From Bacillota bacterium (GTDB lineage: Bacteria > Bacillota > UBA5301), in contig JAAYHC010000045.1 in NCBI GenBank assembly GCA_012735535.1, positions 1 through 41,704 of the forward strand: 41,704 nt of DNA, given 5' to 3'. Numbering within the stretch: the stretch's first letter is position 1; the number at the start of each line of letters is the position of its first letter. The position numbers and the translations under genes are program-made. The notes beneath the pieces are model-generated. The model was not told the origin of the DNA and did no database searches. It saw only the letters and a program-made list of their open reading frames with translations. Positions 32,683 through 41,704 of the stretch are shown here, piece by piece.

Positions 32683-33384
32683 TTATTTGATCGCATAGGT
32701 CACGTGTGCGGTTACACTAATCTGCTTTTCACGCGTTGAGGTATCGTAGATACCGCTACTGGAAACCATGGTCGAAAGCGGTTCGGTAATCTGAAAGACC
32801 CCGGAGCGCATACTGAGCACTTTGCCCAATTGGAGGTCGGTGTTGGCCAACATATTCAAGGCCCGCTCCTCCGCATTGGCCGTGGCGTTGGCAAGCAGAT
32901 CTTTTTTCAGGTCGTCCAGTTTGGAGTAAAAATACTCGAGGGTGGAATTTTCAATGGTGATGCCCTGATCAACCAGTTTTACAGGGTGCAGCGCCCACCC
33001 CTCGACCTTGTCGATCTCGGTCGAGATCAGATAAACGGTCTGTTCCAAATTGTAACCTTGGAAACCTTGCTGTCCGTAGTCTTTATAAGCATTGATCGGC
33101 TTAATGGTGATCTCATCCGGTGAGACCCCGTTGCTGGTGAATTCCCGGAGCAATTTTTGCGTCTTCTCTTCCAGTAGTCGATAGCCCAGGGCCAGCTCAT
33201 CCCGGCCAACCGATTCGCGCATCGTCACCGTCCATTTGACCGTGTCGCAAATAAAGTTTTGGCTGGCGCTGCCGGTGACGCTAATAGTGTGCTCACCCTG
33301 GCGGCTCAAGTAAAAGAAGGCTCCTAAAATCGTGGCGGAAATGGTCATCGCAACTGCAAAGATTACTGCTGACTTGTGTTTCAT
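32683..33384 (-). CDS. SIMPL-domain (DUF541) exported or membrane-anchored protein
   Basis: 233 residues. A short basic start (MKHK) and a hydrophobic segment (about 5-26) form an uncleaved anchor or signal peptide. The SIMPL domain follows: HTISVTGSASQNFICDTVKWTVTM, then QGYNLEQTVYLIS and a final KQISVTAHVTYAIK strand. SIMPL proteins are periplasmic or envelope proteins of unclear role, some linked to oxidative stress. ATG at 33384 behind AAAGGGGG; the longer reading frame has no ribosome site. It lies between the gatB terminator and the citrate promoter, so it is probably a single-gene unit. Confidence 0.85.
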   Translation of the reverse strand: MKHKSAVIFAVAMTISATILGAFFYLSRQGEHTISVTGSASQNFICDTVKWTVTMRESVGRDELALGYRLLEEKTQKLLREFTSNGVSPDEITIKPINAYKDYGQQGFQGYNLEQTVYLISTEIDKVEGWALHPVKLVDQGITIENSTLEYFYSKLDDLKKDLLANATANAEERALNMLANTDLQLGKVLSMRSGVFQITEPLSTMVSSSGIYDTSTREKQISVTAHVTYAIK

Positions 33385-33477
33385 TGGCTTGTCCCCCTTT
33401 AGCACCATTATATCATGAACCGGTCGGAACTCTATGGTGAACCAAGCTAACAATATTTCCCTAGCCGCCAACGGCAG

Positions 33478-33505
33478 AAAAAAAGGAGCCGGCAGACAGC
33501 TCCTT
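33478..33505 (-). terminator. Rho-independent terminator after gatB
   Basis: On the minus strand AAGGAGC (33505-33499) pairs with GCTCCTT (33489-33483) around a 9-base loop and is followed by a run of T residues (33484-33478). It lies 20 bases past the gatB stop. Confidence 0.88.
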
Positions 33506-33524
33506 GACAATAATTACCGTTTTC

Positions 33525-34970
33525 TTACGACAACTGCTTGCGCAACAGCTCGTTGACCAGCTTGGGATTGGCCCGACCTTTAGTCTCTTTCATTACTTGG
33601 CCGACCAAAAAGCCGAGAGCTTTGTCTTTACCGTTGCGGTAGTCCTCCACCGAAGCAGGGTTAGCGGCAATTACCGCCGCGACGATCTTCTCAAGCTCGG
33701 CGGTATCACTGATCTGCGCCAGCCCTTTCTCCTGGACGATCAGCTCAGGATCCTTGCCGGTGGCGAAAACTTCCTCCAAAACGCTCTTGGCCGCGGTTCC
33801 GCTGATTGTACCGTTGTCGACCAATGTGAGCAGCTTGGCCAAGAGTTCGGGAGTCACCTTGCAATCTTCGATCTCCTGGCCGGAGGTCTTGAGCAACCTG
33901 GTCAGCTCACCCATCATCCAGTTGCTGACGGTCTTCGGATCGTTGTACAAAGCCACGGTAGCTTCGAAGAAGTCAGCCTGAGCTTTGGTGGCGATGATTA
34001 AATTGGCATCATACTCCGGCAACCCATACTCGCGGACAAAGCGCTCAAATTTGGCCGGCGGCAACTCCGGCAATCTGGCCCTGACCTCCTCAATCCATTC
34101 CGGGCTGACGATGAGCGGTACCAGATCCGGGTCCGGGAAGTAGCGGTAATCGTCGGCCTGTTCTTTAGTCCGCATCGAGTGGGTCTTCCCCGTGGTTTCA
34201 TCCCAGTGCCGCGTCTCCTGAATAATCGGTTCCCCTTTATCCAAAAGCCTGGCCTGGCGCTGCTGCTCATACTCCAAAGCCTTCTGCACCGCCCGGAAAG
34301 AGTTGAGGTTTTTCAGTTCGACCTTGGTCCCGAATTCCGTCGAACCGACCGGGCGCAGCGAGATGTTGGCGTCGCAGCGTAACGAGCCTTCCTCCATCTT
34401 ACAATCGGAGACCCCGGTATACTGGAGAATTGATTTTAAGGTGGTGAGATAGGCGTAGGCCTCTTCGGGCGAACGCATATCCGGCTCGGAGACGATCTCG
34501 ATCAACGGGATACCGCCGCGGTTAAAGTCTTCGAGGGAATAATCCGAACCCAAGATATTGTCTCCCGAGTGGACGCTCTTGCCCGCTTCTTCTTCGAGGT
34601 GGATCCGGTTAATCCCGATATCCTTGGTCACCCCGTTGACATGGATGGTCACCTTACCATTCTTACAGAGCGGGAAGTCAAACTGGGAGCACTGGTAGGC
34701 TTTGGGCAAATCCGGATAAAAATAGTGTTTGCGATCGAACTTGCTATACTCCTGAATCTCGCAGTTCAAAGCCAAACCGGCTTCAATCGCGTAATCCACC
34801 GCTTTTTTATTTAATACCGGCAGAGCCCCCGGCATCCCGAGGCAAACCGGGCAGGTTTGACCGTTCGGGTCGGCGCCGAATTTGGTTGAACAACCGCAAA
34901 AAAGTTTCGAATCGGTCCGTAACTCGGCATGAACCTCCAAACCGATGACGGTTTCATACTTTTGGCTCAT
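33525..34970 (-). CDS. gatB: Asp/Glu-tRNA amidotransferase subunit B
   Basis: 481 residues, standard GatB length. It binds misacylated tRNA and catalyses kinase/transamidation with ammonia from GatA. The N-terminal stretch [12 protein letters not shown] and FCGCSTKFG...TCPVCLG (zinc Cys) is typical. HLEEEAGKS and [17 protein letters not shown] follow, then a helical and YqeY-like C-terminal domain ending in GKANPKL-type sequence ([12 protein letters not shown]). ATG overlaps the gatA stop (TAATG). It is the last gene before a terminator. Confidence 0.97.
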   Translation of the reverse strand: MSQKYETVIGLEVHAELRTDSKLFCGCSTKFGADPNGQTCPVCLGMPGALPVLNKKAVDYAIEAGLALNCEIQEYSKFDRKHYFYPDLPKAYQCSQFDFPLCKNGKVTIHVNGVTKDIGINRIHLEEEAGKSVHSGDNILGSDYSLEDFNRGGIPLIEIVSEPDMRSPEEAYAYLTTLKSILQYTGVSDCKMEEGSLRCDANISLRPVGSTEFGTKVELKNLNSFRAVQKALEYEQQRQARLLDKGEPIIQETRHWDETTGKTHSMRTKEQADDYRYFPDPDLVPLIVSPEWIEEVRARLPELPPAKFERFVREYGLPEYDANLIIATKAQADFFEATVALYNDPKTVSNWMMGELTRLLKTSGQEIEDCKVTPELLAKLLTLVDNGTISGTAAKSVLEEVFATGKDPELIVQEKGLAQISDTAELEKIVAAVIAANPASVEDYRNGKDKALGFLVGQVMKETKGRANPKLVNELLRKQLS

Positions 34971-36451
34971 TAGGCTACACCACCTTTCTCCGGCAGCTCA
35001 GGTTTTCTCTGGCGGGCATCGACCAGCTTCTCCACCGTATAGGCAACCTGTAAAACCCGGCCTTCGCCAAAGGCCGGTCCCATAATCTGCAGACCATAAG
35101 GCAAGCCTTCTTTAGTATAACCGCCGGGGACCGAGATCGCCGGGATCGCCGCCAGATTGGCCGGAATTGTGAACAGATCCGACAAGGCCAAGGCCACGGG
35201 GTCCTTACTCTTCTCCCCCATCTTGTAGGCCGGCGTCGGCGTGGTCGAAGAGATCAAGACATCGCACTGCTCAAACGCCCGCTCAAAGTCTCGGACGATT
35301 AGGGTACGCACCTGCATCGCCTTGCGATAATAAACATCATAATTGCCGGTAATCAGAGCGTATGTTCCCAGCAAAATCCGGCGCTTAACCATCAAACCAA
35401 AAGCTTCGCCGCGGGTATGCTTGTACATGGTCTGCACATCGGGGGCCGTGGAGCTCCGATACCCGAAACGAACCCCGTCATACCGGGCCAGGTTCGAACT
35501 GCATTCGGCCGAAGCAACCAGATAATACACAGCCTCCGTGGCTTGGGCATGAGGCAATGACACCTCCACTACCTGGGCGCCGGCTGCCTCCAGCTGCTTA
35601 ACCGTGGCGAAAATCCCCTCTTTAATCTCCGGATCCAGCCCTTCGGCGAAGAACTCCTGGGGCAGTCCGATGCGCAAACCGCGCACATCATCCTTCAGAA
35701 AGCTGGTGTAATCAGGCACTTCCCTCTTGACCGTAGTCGAATCACCGGGATCATGGCCGGCGATCGCATTCAAGACCAGCGCCGCATCGGTAACCGTTTT
35801 GGTAATCGGCCCGATATGGTCGAGCGAGGAAGCGAAGGGGACTACTCCGCTACGGGAAACCCGGCCATAGGTCGGTTTCAGGCCAACCACCCCGCAGAAA
35901 GCGGCCGGTTGCCTGATTGAACCGCCGGTATCGGTACCCAAAGCGAAAATAGCCTCTCCGGCAGCAACAGCCGCCGCCGAACCGCCGCTGGAGCCTCCCG
36001 GCACCCGTTCGAGATCCCAAGGATTGTGGGTGGGGAAAAATGCACTGGTTTCGGTGGATGAGCCCATCGCAAACTCATCCATATTGTGTTTGCCGATCAG
36101 CGGCGACATCTGATGCATTAGCTTTTGATAGACGGTACAGTCAAACGGCGGGACATAGTGCTCCAACATCTTTGAAGCGCAGGTTGTCCGCACCCCGGTT
36201 GTACTAAAGTTATCTTTCAAACCCATGGGGATACCGGCCAAGGGCGGTAGCTCTTCACCCCGTTGCAGCCGGCTATCGACAGCCCTAGCCATCGCCCGAG
36301 CCAGTTCAGGGGTGGTGGTCAGGTAGGCTTTGACTACCGGGTCCACACTTTCCACCCGCTTCAAGACCGCTTCAGTAACCTCGACGGCACTGACTTCCCG
36401 GCGGCGCAGCATCTCCCCGAGCTCATGGGCGGTACGATCAAATAAACTCAT
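34970..36451 (-). CDS. gatA: Asp/Glu-tRNA amidotransferase subunit A
   Basis: 493 residues of the amidase-signature family. It hydrolyses glutamine to supply ammonia for converting Glu-tRNA(Gln) to Gln-tRNA(Gln). The catalytic triad is visible as Lys in PMGLKDNFS (near 80), and Ser-cisSer in the signature [14 protein letters not shown] and [25 protein letters not shown]-like sequence ([10 protein letters not shown]) precedes it. ATG at 36451 behind AGGAGGAG. It forms GatCAB with its neighbours on both sides. Confidence 0.97.
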   Translation of the reverse strand: MSLFDRTAHELGEMLRRREVSAVEVTEAVLKRVESVDPVVKAYLTTTPELARAMARAVDSRLQRGEELPPLAGIPMGLKDNFSTTGVRTTCASKMLEHYVPPFDCTVYQKLMHQMSPLIGKHNMDEFAMGSSTETSAFFPTHNPWDLERVPGGSSGGSAAAVAAGEAIFALGTDTGGSIRQPAAFCGVVGLKPTYGRVSRSGVVPFASSLDHIGPITKTVTDAALVLNAIAGHDPGDSTTVKREVPDYTSFLKDDVRGLRIGLPQEFFAEGLDPEIKEGIFATVKQLEAAGAQVVEVSLPHAQATEAVYYLVASAECSSNLARYDGVRFGYRSSTAPDVQTMYKHTRGEAFGLMVKRRILLGTYALITGNYDVYYRKAMQVRTLIVRDFERAFEQCDVLISSTTPTPAYKMGEKSKDPVALALSDLFTIPANLAAIPAISVPGGYTKEGLPYGLQIMGPAFGEGRVLQVAYTVEKLVDARQRKPELPEKGGVA

Positions 36452-36465
36452 TTGTGACTCCTCCT

Positions 36466-38786
<2,321 letters not shown>

Positions 38787-39350
38787 CTATTTAGCCGTCG
38801 CAAAATCCGAAAAGATCTCCGGCTTATGGATCACATCGATGCTGGTTAACGGCCAATACCGCATTAGCGCTCGGCCTTCGATGAGTTTCTTGGGGATATA
38901 ACCGACCCCAAAATACCGACTATCCTGGCTGTTGTTCCGATTATCCCCTAAAACAAAGACCGTACCTTCGGGAACCACAAAGGGACCGAACCGCTCATTG
39001 ATCGGTTCGGAGATATAGTCTTCCTCCAAGGGGCGCCCGTTGAGATAAACCTTGCCGTTTTCGATCATAATCTCGTCACCGGGAATGCCGATAACCCTTT
39101 TAATAAATCGGTACTTGGGGTTTGCCGGGTACTTGAAAACGATAATCTCGCCCCGTTTCGGCTCGGAAAATCGGTAAGTGAGTTTATCAACGATTAACCG
39201 TTCGCCATCATGCAACGTCGGTACCATACTGGCGCCGTCAACCACATAGGAGCGACCGATAAAAGTCATGATGAAGAGAGCCAGTAAGATGGCGATAACA
39301 ATTGATTCGACATACTCCATGACCACCGATTTTTCCCCAACCTTACCCAT
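38787..39350 (-). CDS. lepB: Signal peptidase I
   Basis: 187 residues with one N-terminal membrane segment (about 14-32). The catalytic Ser is S41 in DGASMVPTL. The catalytic Lys is K84 in RFIKRVIGIPGDE, and GDNRNNSQDSR is the conserved box E. It cleaves signal peptides outside the membrane, including presumably those of the secreted subunits at 8.9-11.1 kb. ATG at 39350 is 7 bases behind AAAGGGG; an upstream start at 39386 would have no site. Co-directional with ligA (12 bases) and the pyrophosphatase. Confidence 0.96.
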   Translation of the reverse strand: MGKVGEKSVVMEYVESIVIAILLALFIMTFIGRSYVVDGASMVPTLHDGERLIVDKLTYRFSEPKRGEIIVFKYPANPKYRFIKRVIGIPGDEIMIENGKVYLNGRPLEEDYISEPINERFGPFVVPEGTVFVLGDNRNNSQDSRYFGVGYIPKKLIEGRALMRYWPLTSIDVIHKPEIFSDFATAK

Positions 39351-39387
39351 TTTGTGTCCCCTTTCAGTCTCCGTTTTCTGCACCATG

Positions 39388-41052
39388 CTACAGCTCGACC
39401 TCCTGGATGGCCCGGCCTAAAGGCGGGATAACCTGTTTTTTGCGTGATAGGACACCAGGCAGAAAGACGCGATTGCCGCTCACGGCATAGCCAAACGCCT
39501 TTTCGACCACATGGATCATTGATCCGACCACCAACAACTCGCTACCATGGCGAATCAGATCGGTAACCATTAAGATAAACAAGTCTAGACGGTTATTCTG
39601 TCGGTAGCCTTCCATTTCCTCCAAAAGTTCCTCGCTCCGCTGGAGAAAACGGTCGAGGTTGGCGGTTTCCACCTGGGCCACCCCAACTTGGACGCCGCCG
39701 CCGAACGAAAAGACCTTCAGATCACCGGTGATAATCTCTCTGGCCGCGAGATTTTCGGCATCAGTCCCGGCCGCGAACAATTCTTGCCCAAAAGCTGCGA
39801 CATCGTCAATCCCGGCAATCTCGGCGAGCATCGCCGCCATCGCCCGATCCTTCTCGGCGGTCGTCGGTGATCTAAATAAGAGTGTATCGCTGATAATCGC
39901 CGAGAGCAAGAGGCCGGCCAACTCCGGGGTTAGTGCCACCCCCTCCTGCTTAAAGGAGTCGGCGACCAAGGTCGCGGTACTACCCACCGGCTCATTACGC
40001 ACATAAATCGGGTTAACCGTCTGCACATCGCCCAGCCGGTGATGGTCGATCACCTCACACACCTCCGCATCCTCGAGCCCCGGAACGGATTGGCTGAGCT
40101 CATTGTGGTCGACGAGGATCACCTTCTTCGCCGGGCCGGCCAAGAGATTGCCCCGCCCGATCATCCCTAATAGCTTGCCGTCGGCATCAACTACCGGATA
40201 ATTACGGTGTTTATACCGGAGCATCCGCTCTCTAACCTCGTCTAACAGATCATGCGGCCCAAAAGTCAGCACCTTCCGGTTCATCGTCGTACTGACCGGC
40301 AAGCTCATCGTAATCCGCCGGGCGACGGTATACGTATCAAGCGGCGAAGAGATCACGCAGACATCGGCAGCGATGGCCCGCTCTAAAATGCGTGCGGAAA
40401 CGGGAAACCCGCCGGTGACCACGATACAGGCGCACCCGGCCTCAATCGCCGCTTCCTGCGCATTCTCCCGGTCACCGATGAGCAAAATGTCGCCTTTGGC
40501 AAAGTATTCCTTCATGCTCTCGGGACTCATCGCTCCGATGAGCAAACGGCCGGGCAACAACTTCGACGACTGAGGCATTGGCGTCAGCAATCGCCCCTGG
40601 ACGGCCAGGACCACATTGTCAACCTGGATCGGGTTTTGATCCAACGAAAGCTGCTCCTCGGCGAAATACTTTTTGGCCACATCGCCAACGGTCACGATCC
40701 CCACGACGCGTCGCTCCGCATCGACCACCGGTATCGACCGGAGATCCTGCTCCTTTATCAGCCGACCGATCTCAATCAACGGGGTCTCGGGTGAAACGCT
40801 GGTGATCTCGGTTTGCATCACATCTATGACGCGCCCCCGAAGATCCGGAACCAACTCCGGTGGTTCAAAGCCGAAGCGCTCCAAGACGTACTCGGTTTCC
40901 GCATTTAACTGACCCAAACGCCCGGGAACTGCGCGGAGCGGCTCCCCGCTACGGGACCAGAGTTCATTTTTCAGTCTGCTATAGGCAATCGCCGATACGA
41001 CCGAATCGGTATCGGGATTTTTATGTCCAATCACCCAAACCTGATTACCCAC
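39388..41052 (-). CDS. ppaC: Mn-dependent inorganic pyrophosphatase with CBS-DRTGG-CBS regulator
   Basis: 554 residues from GTG at 41052 (AAGGAGG six bases upstream). A family II pyrophosphatase (DHH superfamily) split by a regulatory insert. The N-terminal DHH part is GHKNPDTDS. The insert runs CBS (about 75-130), DRTGG-like domain (about 145-255), CBS (about 258-302). The DHH core then resumes (LVDHNE, VIDHHRLGDV), and a DHHA2 domain ends the protein. It hydrolyses pyrophosphate; known relatives are inhibited by AMP/ADP and activated by ATP and diadenosine polyphosphates. This domain order is typical of clostridial and related anaerobe enzymes. Confidence 0.94.
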   Translation of the reverse strand: MGNQVWVIGHKNPDTDSVVSAIAYSRLKNELWSRSGEPLRAVPGRLGQLNAETEYVLERFGFEPPELVPDLRGRVIDVMQTEITSVSPETPLIEIGRLIKEQDLRSIPVVDAERRVVGIVTVGDVAKKYFAEEQLSLDQNPIQVDNVVLAVQGRLLTPMPQSSKLLPGRLLIGAMSPESMKEYFAKGDILLIGDRENAQEAAIEAGCACIVVTGGFPVSARILERAIAADVCVISSPLDTYTVARRITMSLPVSTTMNRKVLTFGPHDLLDEVRERMLRYKHRNYPVVDADGKLLGMIGRGNLLAGPAKKVILVDHNELSQSVPGLEDAEVCEVIDHHRLGDVQTVNPIYVRNEPVGSTATLVADSFKQEGVALTPELAGLLLSAIISDTLLFRSPTTAEKDRAMAAMLAEIAGIDDVAAFGQELFAAGTDAENLAAREIITGDLKVFSFGGGVQVGVAQVETANLDRFLQRSEELLEEMEGYRQNNRLDLFILMVTDLIRHGSELLVVGSMIHVVEKAFGYAVSGNRVFLPGVLSRKKQVIPPLGRAIQEVEL

Positions 41053-41077
41053 AACAAGCCTCCTTAACAAAGCATCC

Positions 41078-41704
41078 CTATTGTACGATGGTCAAGGGAG
41101 CCATACTCGCCAATAGCTGCTTGACACCCTCACCCGGAAAAGCAACAACCAAAATGGCATCAGCCCCTTCGCCTTTAACGCTGACAATCGTCCCGGTGCC
41201 GAACTTCGCATGGGCGACCTTCACCCCGGCCCTAACTGAGCGGTATCCGCCTGCTGCGGCCGGGCCGCGGCCCGCTCGGCCGGCGCTGCGGCAAAAGCAC
41301 CGCGCGCGCTCATAGGCTTGATCTCCTCTTTCAGTTCGGCCGGAATCTCCTCGATAAAGCGCGACGGTAGCCGAGTGTCGGTGAGCCCGAAGATGGTGCG
41401 CCTAGCCGCACTGGTCAGGTATAGACGCTCTTTGGCGCGGGTGATCCCGACATAACAGAGGCGGCGCTCCTCTTCGAGTTGGTCCATTTCCCAGACCGAG
41501 CGCGAATGGGGGAAAATCCCTTCTTCCAGGCCGACCAGAAAGACCACCGGAAACTCGAGCCCTTTGGCGCTGTGCAGAGTCATCAGCGTAACCAGATCGC
41601 TATTACCTTCATAAGTATCGATATCCGAGAGCAAAGCCAACTGCTCTAAAAAGAGCCCAACCCCTTCCCCCGGTAGTTCACGATCATACTGCTGGGTGGC
41701 GGAG
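41078..41704 (-). pseudogene. pcrA: UvrD/PcrA helicase 3' part, apparent one-base frameshift
   Basis: The 5' part is cut off by the window. The main frame (41704 to 41221) holds helicase motifs [45 protein letters not shown] and [10 protein letters not shown], then an Ala-rich linker, and stops at [13 protein letters not shown] second frame then continues [20 protein letters not shown]...LLASMAPLTIVQ with stop at 41078, the normal PcrA C-terminal Tudor-like domain. Adding one G to the GGGG run (plus strand CCCC at 41224-41227) joins them as [13 protein letters not shown]. This may be a sequencing or assembly error or a real recent mutation. PcrA is usually essential, so an error is more likely. 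Confidence 0.85.

Overview
This 41.7 kb window reads as chromosome of an anaerobic, spore-former-type Firmicute (Bacillota) that has an outer membrane. Clostridial signs are gatCAB next to ligA, a CBS/DRTGG-regulated Mn pyrophosphatase, a Re-citrate-synthase-type operon, SleB-family hydrolases, AGGAGG ribosome binding sites and many GTG/TTG starts. Signs of a second membrane are a secretin, a secretin paralogue ending in a beta-barrel-like domain with a terminal Phe, and an exported multihaem cytochrome. A Limnochordia/Hydrogenispora-like lineage would fit, but I cannot prove the taxonomy from this window. Apart from the partial tRNA-Glu and gdhA, every gene lies on the minus strand.

Left end (1-4.3 kb): the 3' part of tRNA-Glu(CTC) with its terminator. 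Then, on the minus strand, come a small holin/membrane-protein/SleB-hydrolase cassette that looks like a phage lysis module, an exported multihaem cytochrome with a probable AUU start, an unknown protein, a second SleB paralogue, a GNAT-like protein and an orphan CheY-like receiver.

4.4-11.1 kb: the most unusual part. A minus-strand cluster encodes an exported beta-rich protein, two related secreted subunits with matching sequence at both ends, a duplicated Ig-fold chaperone-like protein, a short secretin, and a secretin paralogue joined to a putative outer-membrane barrel. A strong hairpin terminator lies between the subunit genes and the assembly genes. No usher, ATPase or inner-membrane platform is present. 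I propose a secretin-based surface-fibre or secretion system of a diderm Firmicute.

11.1-14.6 kb: gdhA (plus strand, near-consensus promoter) converges with gltX-tRNA-Gln(CTG) on a shared bidirectional terminator. A small K/Q-rich protein follows upstream of gltX.

14.6-25.9 kb: a close-packed minus-strand run. It encodes a MagIII-like DNA glycosylase, an aspartate-type aminotransferase, a lipoate-protein ligase, a GcvH-like lipoyl carrier, a GlcD/GlcF flavoprotein/iron-sulfur pair, an M29-type aminopeptidase, and S-adenosylmethionine by-product salvage (mtnP, mtnA, ahcY, mtaD).

26.0-32.6 kb: an operon read from a TTGACA-N17-TAGTAT promoter. It encodes a Re-citrate-synthase-like enzyme, two-subunit aconitase, NAD-type isocitrate dehydrogenase, a HAD phosphatase, phenylacetate-CoA ligase and a tandem-ACT protein, and ends in a terminator. 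The first enzymes make 2-oxoglutarate. GdhA can turn this into glutamate, GltX loads glutamate on tRNA, and GatCAB (33.5-36.7 kb) converts Glu-tRNA(Gln) to Gln-tRNA(Gln), so the window holds a continuous route from citrate to Gln-tRNA.

32.7-41.7 kb: a SIMPL-domain protein, gatB-gatA-gatC-ligA, lepB, the CBS pyrophosphatase, and the 3' end of pcrA, which carries an apparent one-base homopolymer frameshift.
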